A stretch of DNA of 64,000 nt from G965202915 sp965202915 (GCA_965202915.1 OZ241847.1:2425981-2489980), one strand, 5' to 3'. Counted from the first letter of the stretch, positions 54,435 through 64,000 are shown. Notes: generated by a model not told the origin, from the letters alone. Translations and numbers: made by a program.

Positions 54435-54493
54435 TTTTTTTGCCGTGATGAAGTTATCGCCATGATCATACTTGTGACCGTGGGCTCATAGTC

Positions 54494-56950
54494 ATGCCTT
54501 TGTCGGAGATCATTCTGGTTGTGATGGGCTTATTGACCGTCGCGATGGCCGCCGCGGTGATATGCCGGAATATTCCCATTCCTTATACCGTGTTCCTGGT
54601 CGTGCTCGGCGTGTTCGGCGGCTGGCTGGCGCGATCATATTCTCAGTTTGAATTATTACTGCAATTCCAATTAACCCCGGAGCTGGTGTTATTTTTGTTC
54701 CTGCCGGCGTTGATATTTGAATCTTCTTTTAATCTCGACGCGCGACAATTAATAAAGGACCTGGCCCCGATAATGGCCCTGGCTATTCCGGCCGTATTGG
54801 TGTCCACGATAATGATCGCCGCCGGTCTGTGGTTGACTCTGGACATGCAAATCATGCTGGCATTGTTATTTGGCGCGTTGATCTCGGCAACCGACCCGGT
54901 GGCGGTCATCGCCCTGTTCAAAGAATTGGGCGCCCCGCACCGATTGACCGTGTTGGTGGAGGGTGAATCGCTGTTGAATGATGCAACCGCCATCGTGCTG
55001 TTTAATATTATCCTGGGTTTGACCATCAGCGGCTCCATCGAAGCCGGCGGCGCGGGTGGGGTGGTGGTTGAATTTATGCGCGTGTTTTTGGGTGGGATAG
55101 TGGTGGGCGCGGCGATGGGGGTGATCGTGAGTGAGTGTCTGTATCGTCTGGCCGCCGGGGTGAATTTTTATATGGTTATGTCGGTGGTGTTGGCCTATTC
55201 CAGTTTTGCCGTTGCCGAGCATATATTGCACGTGTCCGGCGTCATGGCGGTTGTTTCCGCGGCGATTGCGCTGGGGATATTTGGGGTAAGCCGTATTCCC
55301 CAGGGGGCAACCACGATGGTGAAGGAAACCTGGGAAGTGATCGCACTGGTTTGTAATTCATTGTTGTTTCTGCTGGTGGGTTTATCGGTCGATATCATGC
55401 TGCTGCTGGACCGCGCCGAGGTGATCATAGTGGCAATCTTTTTGGTATTGCTGTCACGGGCGGCAACCGTCTATTCCATGGTGCCCGCGGCAATACGACT
55501 TTTTCGGCTGCCGCGGGTGTCGCTGGGGGAACGGCACATCATGTGGTGGGGAGGCCTAAAGGGCAGCCTGGCCATGGCGATGGTTTTGCTGTTGCCGGAA
55601 GATCTGCCGGCGAAACCATTGTTGCTCGATATGACCCTGGGCGTGGTGTTGTTTTTATTACTGGTCAATGCCACCACGATCAGACCGTTAATTCATGCCC
55701 TGGGCATAGATCGCCTGACTGAAGATGAACAAGAGGAGTTAAAAAATGGAGTATTTCAGGCACAACGACACGCCGATGGCATGTTGCAGCGGTTTCATGA
55801 CGCGGAGTTAATGTCCCACGGCACCCGGCGGCTGATCCGGGATAAATTGCAAAAAGTCCTGGCATTATATGACCTTGAATCCGAGCATAGACGAGATCTT
55901 CGCTATCTGTTCATCTCTGCACTGCGGGTTGAACAGGAGGAATTAAAGCATCTTCATGATATAGGGTTGTTGCAGCATTACACTTATTTTGATATTAACA
56001 ACAGCCTGCAACGCGACCGGGAATTCTGGTCATCCCATCCGGAGACCCTGCAATACCGGCAACAGGACGCCGGCACCGGCCTTTTTTCCCGAATTGAAAA
56101 TGGGGTGTTAAAGCGTTTGCGCGAACATGACTGGGCCGCGGGCATATTGTCGCGCTATCAATATTGGCGTTTATCTCACAGCATGCAGCGTGATATCGCC
56201 GGCATATTGATGTGCTCGCGCGTACTTGAGAATCTGCGCGATAACAGCAAGTACGCGAGCGAGTTTCGGCGGGAGGTTGAAGCAATATATCGCCGACGCA
56301 TGGATAGATGCAAACAATATCTGCACCGGATCGCGACCGAGTTTCCGGATTTTTATTTGCGTTTTCAGACTCGCTTATTTACCAGAATAGCTTTTATCAG
56401 TTCATTGCAGTACGTCGAGGAATCCCATCAAAGCGGTGAAATGGGTTCCAAGGCCTATACCGACGTTGAGCGACGGGTGCGCAATGCGCTTTCGGCCCTG
56501 GCTTCCATCTCCGACCCTATCCCGGAACTGGAATCCACTGATCTGATTGCAACGGTGCCGCTATTGAAAGGGCTTTCACGTACCGTACTGATGCGGATTG
56601 CCAAGGTTGCCCGTACCGTTACCTTTCTAAGCGGCGACGTGATCATCGGTGAGAATGAGAAGGGCGACGCGCTATATATTATTTCCCGCGGACTGGTTTA
56701 CGTCTATAAGGGCGAGGGCGATGACCCCGGAGATCATATTGCCGAGCTGCACGACGGTGATTTTTTTGGTGAGGTGGCTCTGTTGGGCGGCCAGATCAGG
56801 ACCGCGACCGTCAAGGCAAAAAATCCATCGACTCTGATCAGAATCAGCCGCCGTGATATATTGTCATTGGCGCAACAGGAGCCGGAGTTAAAGGTGCGGC
56901 TTGAGGAGATGCGCCGGCTTAGGTCGTCGGAGATAGATTCGCCTTCCTGA
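54494..56950 (+). CDS. CPA1-type Na+/H+ antiporter with cyclic-nucleotide-binding domain
   Basis: 818 residues. About 12 membrane segments in the first 400 residues with the ion site GALISATDPVAVIALFKELG and VEGESLLNDATAIVLFN, and MWWGGLKGSLAMAM. A long cytoplasmic helical region (about 420-690) leads to a cNMP-binding domain (about 700-800) with the phosphate cassette FFGEVALLGGQIRTATV. The layout recalls plant SOS1-like and bacterial NhaP-type exchangers. It probably exports Na+ (or K+) in response to a cyclic nucleotide or merely a degenerate sensor domain. Its 3' end overlaps lnt (convergent) by 32 bp. Confidence 0.9.
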   Translation: MPLSEIILVVMGLLTVAMAAAVICRNIPIPYTVFLVVLGVFGGWLARSYSQFELLLQFQLTPELVLFLFLPALIFESSFNLDARQLIKDLAPIMALAIPAVLVSTIMIAAGLWLTLDMQIMLALLFGALISATDPVAVIALFKELGAPHRLTVLVEGESLLNDATAIVLFNIILGLTISGSIEAGGAGGVVVEFMRVFLGGIVVGAAMGVIVSECLYRLAAGVNFYMVMSVVLAYSSFAVAEHILHVSGVMAVVSAAIALGIFGVSRIPQGATTMVKETWEVIALVCNSLLFLLVGLSVDIMLLLDRAEVIIVAIFLVLLSRAATVYSMVPAAIRLFRLPRVSLGERHIMWWGGLKGSLAMAMVLLLPEDLPAKPLLLDMTLGVVLFLLLVNATTIRPLIHALGIDRLTEDEQEELKNGVFQAQRHADGMLQRFHDAELMSHGTRRLIRDKLQKVLALYDLESEHRRDLRYLFISALRVEQEELKHLHDIGLLQHYTYFDINNSLQRDREFWSSHPETLQYRQQDAGTGLFSRIENGVLKRLREHDWAAGILSRYQYWRLSHSMQRDIAGILMCSRVLENLRDNSKYASEFRREVEAIYRRRMDRCKQYLHRIATEFPDFYLRFQTRLFTRIAFISSLQYVEESHQSGEMGSKAYTDVERRVRNALSALASISDPIPELESTDLIATVPLLKGLSRTVLMRIAKVARTVTFLSGDVIIGENEKGDALYIISRGLVYVYKGEGDDPGDHIAELHDGDFFGEVALLGGQIRTATVKAKNPSTLIRISRRDILSLAQQEPELKVRLEEMRRLRSSEIDSPS

Positions 56951-58415
56951 GGCGTAAATAATGGACCCCAAGTATGCACAGGCATAAGACCAGCACCGGC
57001 CAGTAACCCAGCATGGTAAAAGGCGTGCCACCGCCGCGCCGGTGTACTTCGGCGGTCAATGCGTGCGGTTCAAATGGCGGCGATTGGGCGATAATACCGC
57101 CTTTGTGATCGATGATCGCGGAGATGCCGGTGTTGGTCGAGCGCAACATGAAACGTTCCGTTTCCATGGATCGCATGCGGGCAATTTGCAAATGCTGGTG
57201 GATCGCAATGGAGTCACCGAACCAGGCGTCATTGCTGACGTTGACCAGGATCTCCGCCGCCGGCAACGGCCTCCGAATTTCATCGCCAAAGGCATTTTCA
57301 TAGCAGATCGAAAGGCCAAGCAGGCCTTTGCTGGTTTTAAAACCGGCCGGACCGGGACCACCCGCACTGAAATCGGAAACCGGTATATGCAGGGCCTCGA
57401 GTATCGGTGCCAACAATGAATGCAAGGGAATGTATTCGCCAAACGGTACCAAATGACGTTTGTGATAGAGATAATATTGATCATCCATCAGCAAAATACT
57501 GTTGTGGTAACGCTGGCCGGCCTGGTCCGTGGACAGAATGCCGGTTAAAAACACCGTCTCGGATGGATTGAGCGAGCGGTTTATATGCTCCAGCAATTCA
57601 CCGGCGGTCTCGATAAAGGCCGGTACCGCGGTCTCAGGCCAGACGATCAGATCACTGTCCCGATATGGTTCGGTCAGTTCCCAATAAAGCTGATAGGTTT
57701 TTTCCCTAATCTCCGGTCGCCATTTCATCGCCTGCGGGATTGCCCCCTGTACCAGCACCGCGGACAGGGCCGGATCGTGTTGCCTGGTCCAGCTGATTTT
57801 GCCTAATGACAGCGCGCCGGCGAAGATCGCGATCAGGACAATGGCCGCCGGCAGAGACCGGCGCTGCAAACATAATAATACAATGCCACCGGCGGTGACG
57901 CAGACCATAAAGCTGATTCCATAGACGCCCAATACCGGCGCATAGGCCGAGAGCAGGGTATCGGTCTGGCTGGCGCCCAGATTCAGCCAGGGGAAACCGG
58001 TAAAGAGCCGGCCCCGGCACCATTCTATTAGAGTCCATAACGCCGGCAACACCAGCAGGTAGTGTACCCGGCCGGGCGCGTTGCCCGGCAGGCGGCTTAG
58101 CAGCCCGACCAGGGCCGGATATAATCCAAGAAAAGCCACCAGCAACAGGGTGATCGCATACGAGCCGACAACACCGACGCCACCAAACAGATTGATACTG
58201 ATATGCACCCAGCTTATGCCGATGGCAAATAACGACAAGCCAAACAGATAGCCGCTATAAAATGCCTGCCTGGGGGTGCAGGAATGCCAGATATAAAATA
58301 AAACCGCCGGCGCAATAAAGGCCAGATAGTCGCCGCCATAAGGGGCATACGCAAACGCAAGCAACCCGCCGGCAACCGCGGACGCCAAAAATTTCAGATA
58401 TTGCTTGGTTTGCAA
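56919..58415 (-). CDS. lnt: Apolipoprotein N-acyltransferase Lnt
   Basis: 498 residues. About six N-terminal membrane segments, then a nitrilase-fold domain with the triad Glu (VWPETAVPAF), Lys (YHKRHLVPFGEYIPL) and Cys (GLSICYENAFG), and a C-terminal helix. It adds the third acyl chain to lipoproteins in the inner membrane; BamE and MshL here are examples of substrates. It is the last gene of the miaB-ybeZ-ybeY-corC-lnt order, 57 bp after corC. Confidence 0.96.
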   Translation of the reverse strand: MQTKQYLKFLASAVAGGLLAFAYAPYGGDYLAFIAPAVLFYIWHSCTPRQAFYSGYLFGLSLFAIGISWVHISINLFGGVGVVGSYAITLLLVAFLGLYPALVGLLSRLPGNAPGRVHYLLVLPALWTLIEWCRGRLFTGFPWLNLGASQTDTLLSAYAPVLGVYGISFMVCVTAGGIVLLCLQRRSLPAAIVLIAIFAGALSLGKISWTRQHDPALSAVLVQGAIPQAMKWRPEIREKTYQLYWELTEPYRDSDLIVWPETAVPAFIETAGELLEHINRSLNPSETVFLTGILSTDQAGQRYHNSILLMDDQYYLYHKRHLVPFGEYIPLHSLLAPILEALHIPVSDFSAGGPGPAGFKTSKGLLGLSICYENAFGDEIRRPLPAAEILVNVSNDAWFGDSIAIHQHLQIARMRSMETERFMLRSTNTGISAIIDHKGGIIAQSPPFEPHALTAEVHRRGGGTPFTMLGYWPVLVLCLCILGVHYLRLRKANLSPTT

Positions 58416-58472
58416 TGCCGGTTATTAAGGCCGATAGAGCCGCATGATAAATGGCTGTTGTTGACCAGGGGG

Positions 58473-59339
58473 CTACTGATAAGCGGCATTTGACGGCTTC
58501 CGCCTAGTGAGGCGCAGCAGATTGATTTTTCTCTTATCGGCGCGTAATACGGTAATTGTAAATCCTTCAAAATCAATGGTTTCCCCCCGCTTGGGCAAAT
58601 GACCAAAGGTCTGCAATATCAACCCTCCTATGGTGTCATATTCATCATCGCTTAATTCTGTATTGAAATATCTGTTGAATTCAGCTATCGGCGTCAATGC
58701 ATGGATGGTAAAACGGTTGCGGCTGTGAGTCTGTATCTGTTGTTCTCCCTCGGAATCGTGTTCATCCTCAATTTCACCGATGATCTCTTCGATAATATCC
58801 TCAATAGTAACCAGACCGGCGACCCCGGAATATTCATCGATAACAACTGCCATATGATTTCTGCTTGCGCGAAATTCACGCAACAATATATTAAGCCGTT
58901 TACTTTCCGGAACAAATATCGCTCTGCGCATCAGATCTTTTATATCAAAATTTTTATCATCTTTTCCGGCAAAATAGGCGAGCAGATCCTTGGCCAGCAG
59001 TATGCCGGTTATCTCATCATTGTCTTCGCCCATAACCGGGAAGCGTGAATGCCCGGAGGCGATAACCGTTTTAAGGATCTCTTCAGGTTGATCATCATGG
59101 CGCACCAGGATCATCTGCACACGCGGCACCATAATATCCCGCACCTGTATTTTGGACACGCCCAGGGTGCGTTTGATCATCGCCAGCGCCTCCGGTTCGA
59201 TCAGGTTGCGACTGCCGGCGACGTCCAGCAGATTGATCAAATCCGCACGCTCCCAGTGCATTTTGGAGAATAAGGTTTTGAGCGCATCTTTCCATGGTTT
59301 GGAAATGCCTCTCAATCGGGATTTATCTTGCCGGGACAT
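58473..59339 (-). CDS. corC: CorC/YbeX CBS-domain protein
   Basis: 288 residues. Two CBS motifs (VRDIMVPRVQMILVRHDDQP and LMRRAIFVPESKRLNILLR) and a CorC_HlyC C-terminal domain (GGLILQTFGHLPKRGETIDF). It lacks the membrane DUF21 part of full-length relatives. It was linked to Mg2+/Co2+ efflux and, more recently, to ribosome homeostasis. Its start abuts the ybeY stop, so the genes are translated from one message. Confidence 0.94.
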   Translation of the reverse strand: MSRQDKSRLRGISKPWKDALKTLFSKMHWERADLINLLDVAGSRNLIEPEALAMIKRTLGVSKIQVRDIMVPRVQMILVRHDDQPEEILKTVIASGHSRFPVMGEDNDEITGILLAKDLLAYFAGKDDKNFDIKDLMRRAIFVPESKRLNILLREFRASRNHMAVVIDEYSGVAGLVTIEDIIEEIIGEIEDEHDSEGEQQIQTHSRNRFTIHALTPIAEFNRYFNTELSDDEYDTIGGLILQTFGHLPKRGETIDFEGFTITVLRADKRKINLLRLTRRKPSNAAYQ

Positions 59340-59801
59340 TTAATGATGATCGCTGATATACGGATCCGGATAACTTAATTTTGTCAATATCGCGCTTTCC
59401 AGGGATTCCATTTGCTCGGCGTCCTGAGCCTTTACGTGATCATAGCCCAATAAATGCAGAGTGCCGTGCACCACCATATGCGCCCAATGTGCCTCCGATG
59501 ATTTACCCTGCCGTTGCGCCTCACGTTCAACAACAGGCGCACAAATGGCCAGGTCTCCCAGCATCGCGGTGCAATACTGGTTTATCTCGCCCGCCGGGAA
59601 AGATAATACATTGGTCGCTTTTGCCACCTTGCGCCATCTCGCGTTCAGGGCTTTGCTTTCATTTTCATCGACTATTCGGATACTCAGCTCGGCGTCTTTT
59701 CCATGGCCGGACAAAGCCGATTCGACCCAGGTCCTGAGCGCGTCTTTTTTCGGTACCCGCGCCTCGTCCGTCAGGCATTGAATTGCAACTTTAACCGCCA
59801 T
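59340..59801 (-). CDS. ybeY: Endoribonuclease YbeY
   Basis: 153 residues. Zn site H-x3-H-x5-H in HMVVHGTLHLLGYDH; ALNARWRKVAKATNVLSFP is the family's N-terminal landmark. Single-strand RNase needed for 16S rRNA 3' end maturation. The start overlaps ybeZ by 11 bp and the stop abuts corC. Confidence 0.95.
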   Translation of the reverse strand: MAVKVAIQCLTDEARVPKKDALRTWVESALSGHGKDAELSIRIVDENESKALNARWRKVAKATNVLSFPAGEINQYCTAMLGDLAICAPVVEREAQRQGKSSEAHWAHMVVHGTLHLLGYDHVKAQDAEQMESLESAILTKLSYPDPYISDHH

Positions 59802-60786
59802 TGTGGTTATTGTTTATGGAAATCTTTTTTTCATGCCGTTCATAGGCATTTAGAATCTTGGCGATCAATGGGTGTCTGACGACGTCGCGGGATTTGAAAA
59901 ACATGAAACTGATGCCGTCTTCATCTTTTAAGATATCGATCACGTGTTTGAGACCGGATTGTTTTCCATTTGGCAGGTCAATCTGGGTTATATCACCGGT
60001 GATCACCGCCCTCGAACCAAAACCAATTCGAGTCAGGAACATTTTCATTTGCTCGACCGTGGTATTTTGCGCCTCATCCAGAATAATGAATGATTCATTG
60101 AGGGTGCGACCGCGCATGAACGCCAGCGGGGCGACTTCGATGACGTTGCGTTCGATATACCTGGCGACGCGTTCAAACCCGAGCATTTCACAAAGTGCAT
60201 CATGGAGAGGACGCAGATACGGGTCAACTTTCTGTATTATATCGCCGGGAAGAAAACCAAGATGTTCCCCCGCTTCCACCGCGGGGCGGACCAGCACCAA
60301 TCGGCGTATATCCTCACGCTCCAGCGCGGCCACCGCCGAGGCAACGGCGAGATAGGTTTTGCCGGTGCCGGCGGGCCCTATGCCAAAACTGATATCATGT
60401 TGCCGAATCGCCGTCAGATAAAGACGCTGGTTGGGACTGCGCCCGTACACAATCCCGCGCCTGACTTTGATATCGACGTCCTTGTCTTCGGCCCGCTCGG
60501 CCCCGTCGTCTATTAAAGAATCCTGGAGTAAGGAATGCACCCGTTCCGTGGACAAGTTCTGTTTGGTCGTGAACGCATACATTTTTTGTATTACCTGTTC
60601 GGTGATTTCAACCGATTTTCTGGCGCCGATGATCTGAAAGCTGTGACCGTGATTATTGATCTCCACTTCCATGCAACACTCAACCTGACGCAAATGGGCA
60701 TCGAGAGGGCCGCATAGATTGGTTAATCTGCGGTTATCAACCGGTTCAAGGGCGATGTTTGAAGAAAATGAAGAACGGTTGTCCAA
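59791..60786 (-). CDS. ybeZ: PhoH-family ATPase YbeZ
   Basis: 331 residues. A KH-like N-terminal region (IIGARKSVEITEQVIQKMYA) precedes the P-loop IGPAGTGKTYLAVASAVA and Walker B SFIILDEAQNTT, with TRIGFGSRAVITGD as sensor region. It acts with YbeY in RNA metabolism. It lies 3 bp after miaB and overlaps ybeY by 11 bp. Confidence 0.94.
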   Translation of the reverse strand: MDNRSSFSSNIALEPVDNRRLTNLCGPLDAHLRQVECCMEVEINNHGHSFQIIGARKSVEITEQVIQKMYAFTTKQNLSTERVHSLLQDSLIDDGAERAEDKDVDIKVRRGIVYGRSPNQRLYLTAIRQHDISFGIGPAGTGKTYLAVASAVAALEREDIRRLVLVRPAVEAGEHLGFLPGDIIQKVDPYLRPLHDALCEMLGFERVARYIERNVIEVAPLAFMRGRTLNESFIILDEAQNTTVEQMKMFLTRIGFGSRAVITGDITQIDLPNGKQSGLKHVIDILKDEDGISFMFFKSRDVVRHPLIAKILNAYERHEKKISINNNHNGG

Positions 60787-60789
60787 CGA

Positions 60790-62133
60790 TTATAAATATG
60801 CTGCTGGGGGTCGATCCGGGATCACCGCGCGCAATGAATTTGGCAATGCTTCGGTAATTTTAACGTCTATGAACCGGCCAATCAGCGAAGCCGGCCCGGA
60901 GAAATTGACACTGCGGTTATTTTCCGTGCGCCCGCTGAGCTGTTCAGAATTTTTGCGGGCATGGCCATGGACCAGTATTGTCTGCATACCGCCCACCATA
61001 CTTTCACTGATCTCGGCGGCCGACTGATTAATCCGCTCCTGTAAAATATAAAGCCGCTGTTTTTTAGTATCTATATCCGTATCATCCTCGAGACTTGCCG
61101 CCGGGGTACCCGGCCTGATACTGTAGATAAAACTGAAAGAATGATCAAATTTTATTTCGTTGATCAGATCGATGGTCTTTTCAAAATCGGCGTCGGTTTC
61201 CCCCGGAAACCCGACAATAAAATCGGATGATATCGAAATATGCGGCCTGAGGGCGCGCAAACGGCGAATTTTATGCTTGTATTCAAGCACCGTATGGGCG
61301 CGTTTCATCAATGCCAGGACACGGTCCGAACCGGTTTGCACCGGCAAATGCAAATGGCCGACCAACTCCGGGACTCGCTCATAAACTTCGATCAATCTGT
61401 CGGAAAATTCCATCGGGTGCGAGGTGGTGAACCGAATCCGGTCGATGCCATCGACCGCGGCGACATATTCAATCAGCAACGCCAGATCGGCGATTTCCCC
61501 ATTATGCCTGGCGCCGCGATAGGCGTTGACGTTTTGCCCCAGCAGGGTGATCTCGCGCACGCCTTGCTCCGCCAGTTCCACCACCTCGGTGAGCACGTCA
61601 TCAAAAGTACGGCTGACCTCCTCGCCGCGGGTATAGGGCACCACACAAAAACTGCAATACTTACTGCACCCTTCCATCACCGAAACAAACGCCGTCGGGC
61701 CGGTCACTCTGGGGGCGGGCAGGTGATCAAATTTCTCTATTTCAGGGAAGGAGATATCGACCACCGGAGTATTTTTGGCCACCGCGGCATCGTACATTTG
61801 TGGCAGGCGATGCAGGGTTTGGGGGCCGAATACAATATCCACGTAGGGTGCGCGTTTGCATAAGGCCGCGCCTTCCTGGCTGGCAACGCAACCGCCGACG
61901 CCGATCACCAGATCCGGATTGTTGTTTTTCAACGGCTTCCAGCGACCCAATTCGGAAAACACCTTTTCCTGCGCCTTTTCACGAATCGAGCAGGTGTTAA
62001 GCAGCAACAGGTCCGCTTCTTCCGGGCGGCGGGTGGCATCCATCCCATGGGAAGCCGATAATGCGTCCAGCATCCGCGAGGAGTCATATTCATTCATCTG
62101 ACACCCCATGGTTTTTACGTATATTTTAGGCAT
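60790..62133 (-). CDS. miaB: tRNA-2-methylthio-N6-isopentenyladenosine synthase MiaB
   Basis: 447 residues, normal length. MTTase domain with Cys in TMGCQMNEYDS, LLLNTCSIREKAQEK and VGGCVASQEG (auxiliary [4Fe-4S] cluster), then radical-SAM cluster CSKYCSFCVVPYTRG, and a C-terminal TRAM domain ending near IDVKITEALPNSLRAV. It adds the methylthio group to i6A37 of tRNAs. First gene of the group; the 150-bp region upstream holds its promoter and a hairpin repeat. Confidence 0.97.
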   Translation of the reverse strand: MPKIYVKTMGCQMNEYDSSRMLDALSASHGMDATRRPEEADLLLLNTCSIREKAQEKVFSELGRWKPLKNNNPDLVIGVGGCVASQEGAALCKRAPYVDIVFGPQTLHRLPQMYDAAVAKNTPVVDISFPEIEKFDHLPAPRVTGPTAFVSVMEGCSKYCSFCVVPYTRGEEVSRTFDDVLTEVVELAEQGVREITLLGQNVNAYRGARHNGEIADLALLIEYVAAVDGIDRIRFTTSHPMEFSDRLIEVYERVPELVGHLHLPVQTGSDRVLALMKRAHTVLEYKHKIRRLRALRPHISISSDFIVGFPGETDADFEKTIDLINEIKFDHSFSFIYSIRPGTPAASLEDDTDIDTKKQRLYILQERINQSAAEISESMVGGMQTILVHGHARKNSEQLSGRTENNRSVNFSGPASLIGRFIDVKITEALPNSLRAVIPDRPPAAYL

Positions 62134-62237
62134 ATAGGTTTATTGTGGCATAAACGCGGTTAAACTGCACTGCATTATACAGCGCACGGCACCCCAAGCG
62201 GCCTCGGTGACCGTCAGGCACCGGATAACCGGCTCAG

Positions 62238-62277
62238 CCCTGGGTGCCTGTGCCCTTGGGTGCCTGTGCCCGGGCAC
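62238..62277. repeat. GGGTGCCTGTGCCC tandem pair, identical to 9766-9799
   Basis: The 34 bases 62238-62271 equal 9766-9799 base for base: two GGGTGCCTGTGCCC units. A perfect palindrome GTGCCCGGGCAC (62266-62277) closes the block. Like the first copy, it lies just beyond the stop of an adhesin-family gene on the minus strand, so it may serve as a 3' end element, or it moved together with the gene. Confidence 0.9.
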
Positions 62278-62283
62278 CGTTAC

Positions 62284-63852
62284 TTACGGCAGACTGAGGG
62301 CCCTGTCCAGGATCGCGGTATCCGACCCAAACCCCAGCGCCCGCCGTAGCTCCGGGCTGGCCCGCAGCTCATCCCCGAACCGCAAGGCATAGTACAGCAA
62401 CCGCGCGTCCTGCTGGCTCAGGCGGCCATCGTCGTTCAGATCCGGGCTCGGGGTGACGTCCGCCGGGTCCTGGCCCAACCAGGCCCCGGCCCTGGCCTCC
62501 AGCCGCGCCCGCGTAACGCCGTCGGTTCCCCGCAGTTGATCCAGCAGGGTATTCAAGCCGTCTGATGCAGCCGGCAGCGCCGCGACGTAATACAACACCT
62601 GGGCGTCCCGCGTGTCGATGTTAGCGTCCCCGTTCACGTTCACCGATCCCACCGTCGTCACCATCACCGTGGCGGTGGCGTCGGCATTGGCGGCGCCGCT
62701 GTCATCGCTCACCGTCAGGGTCAGCGTGACATTGGCGCCGATGGTATCGGGAGCGCTCCAGTTGGTGTCGGCCAGGGTCGCGTCTTCGAAACCGCCAGGG
62801 TCCGGGCTCGCACTCCAGGCATAGCCCAGCACGTCGCCGCTGTCCACGTCCTCAGCGGTGCCACTCAGATCGACGGTGGCGCCCTGGCCCACCTCAGTAT
62901 TGGCCGTCGGCGCGGCGATAGTGACCGTGGGCCTGTCATTGGCGCCGGTGACGGTGAGGGTGACGTCCTGCATGACACGGATCCCGGCACTCGCGGTCAC
63001 GGTGAAGACCTCGGTGTCGGTGGTGCCCTCGGCCAGGGCCTGGGTGGCGGCAAGATCGTTGTCCAGCGTATAGGTCCAGGCGCCGGCGGGGGTGATACTG
63101 AAGGTGCCATACGTGCCGTCGGGATCGGTGGGCGGCGTGAAGGTGGCGTCATCACCGTCAATAACGAGGCTTAGCGTGCCGCTCGCGACGTTGTTGGCGT
63201 CATCATCTTCGGTGACCGTGCCCTCGGTGGCGCCGGTCACGGTCGGCGCAATGATAAGGATCCGCAGTTCCAGGTCATCCCGGTCGCCGGCACCGGTACG
63301 GGCGTCGGCGTCCTGCACCCGGTAGGTGAATACGCCGGCGGCGCGGGTGATATCGAAATCCGCCGGGGGCGTGCCGGTCAGCCTGCCGGTGCCGCCGTCA
63401 AAGCTGAGACCGAGGGCGTCCAGGTTCGGGCCCTGCTGGTGGAGCAGGGTGTAGCGGAGAGCGCCGTCGCCGCCGGTGGCGGCCGGCAATTGCACGAAGT
63501 CCCGCGGCGTGCCGTCGGTGTCAGTGCTGCTGAGGGCGATGCCACGGGCGTAGCGCTGCTCGGGGAGGGTGGCGTCGCCGAAGCCGGGGACGGCATTGTC
63601 CTCGATGGTGATGCCGAAGCCTTCCGGATTGCCGGGAAAGCTGGGGGGGAAGGGGTTGGCATCGGAGGGGGTATATACGTAGCCGCTCCTCCCCTGGGGC
63701 GTGGTCGGACGGCCGGAGAGGATACGGGTGCTGCCGTCAAAGCTCAGTCCGGCCGGCAGGCCGCCGCTGGTCCCGCGGAGGGTGTAGCGATAGGGCGGGG
63801 TGCCATCTATGGCCGCCGGCAGACAAGAGGAATGCGAAAGATGTAAGCGGAA
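62284..63852 (-). pseudogene. 5'-broken third adhesin-family gene with dockerin-like C-terminus
   Basis: The frame is open for 522 codons up to TGA at 63853-63855, but has no ATG near its 5' end; a GTG at 63493-63495 would give 403 residues without a signal peptide. Domains: He-PIG/Ig-type (DGTPPYRYTLRGTSGGLPAG, GLSFDGSTRILSGRP), another of the same type, VCBS-like (TGATEGTVTEDDD), Ig-like (YAWSASPDPGGF), then the LYY module (NVNGDANIDTRDAQ, DLNDDGRLSQQDAR, each with LYY). In another frame, an ATG at 63863-63865 begins MFRMIPLTSFAFLLSA, a signal-peptide-like start that runs into the same DNA near 63820. A frameshift or deletion there would explain both. Confidence 0.7.
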
Positions 63853-64000
63853 TCATGCGAAACATGGTTGCGCAAATTCAGGGTGGGGATTGAAAATCAA
63901 CAGATGTTTGACTATGTCAACACGGGATCAAATGGAATGTGGTGGAAATAGGCGGAATATTTCAGATTTTTTGCAGTGTCATTGGATGCCGATGGTATTA

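Noticed and set aside
54415..54445. Possible terminator after popT (AACCGGTT followed by a T run)
   Set aside because: The stem is only four base pairs and lies inside the last codons of the gene.

Overview
The window looks like chromosomal DNA of a gammaproteobacterium. I base this on gene families and gene order: recN/fur/bamE with ratA, ratB and smpB close by; nadK next to recN; the miaB-ybeZ-ybeY-corC-lnt run; an rnfE-like gene next to nth; topA-tsaC; ccmEFGHI; MSHA-type pilus genes; and a Pseudomonas-like Fur. I cannot name the genus. A respiratory (micro)aerobic lifestyle is supported by cytochrome c maturation genes and a cbb3-type oxidase cluster. No rRNA, tRNA, CRISPR array, transposase or integrase is visible.

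Layout. 1-3638 (minus): mshL, mshN and the start of mshE, cut by the left edge. 3924-5288: glmU. 5392-6108: AT-rich sulfotransferase gene split by an in-frame amber codon. 6352-9297 (minus): tsaC and topA. 9887-14608 (minus): secreted repeat protein whose gene has a 24-base C tract before the signal peptide and a nearly perfect 1,635-bp internal tandem duplication. 15422-20096: ccmEFGHI. 20175-30459 (minus): long cbb3-type oxidase cluster, in transcription order a cupredoxin-like protein, Tat metallophosphoesterase, small cytochrome c, CcoN, a triheme CcoO fusion, CcoS, a heme-less CcoP N-terminus, two tiny membrane proteins, a TauE/SafE-like membrane protein, a copper P-type ATPase and a cyanophycinase-like protein. 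30603-31973: rnfE-like gene and nth. 31984-38367: smpB, sodium symporter, ratA, ratB, bamE, fur, recN, nadK. 38905-41379: DoxX-like protein and a DCC/lipase-maturation-factor fusion. 41528-51478: secreted protein of about 3,300 residues. 51495-56950: small membrane protein, rhodanese, hemE, DUF368 lipid-carrier transporter, antiporter with a cyclic-nucleotide-binding domain. 56919-62133 (minus): lnt, corC, ybeY, ybeZ, miaB. 62284-63852 (minus): 5'-broken third member of the repeat-protein family.

The most unusual material is (1) a family of three secreted cadherin/VCBS/Calx-beta-type proteins that end in the same two-loop, dockerin-like module with an LYY signature, one of them apparently phase-variable through the poly-C tract; (2) the rearranged cbb3 oxidase, in which CcoP hemes seem to have moved onto CcoO and the CcoP membrane anchor is a separate small protein, with two unannotated microproteins beside it; and (3) a dispersed family of short tandem hairpin repeats built on GGG-N6-CCC, including an identical 34-bp block beyond two of the three adhesin genes and a copy inside the N-terminal codons of the rnfE-like gene.

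Start codons were chosen by ribosome-binding sites and family length where possible. Several predicted starts upstream of these (TTG or GTG) were rejected.
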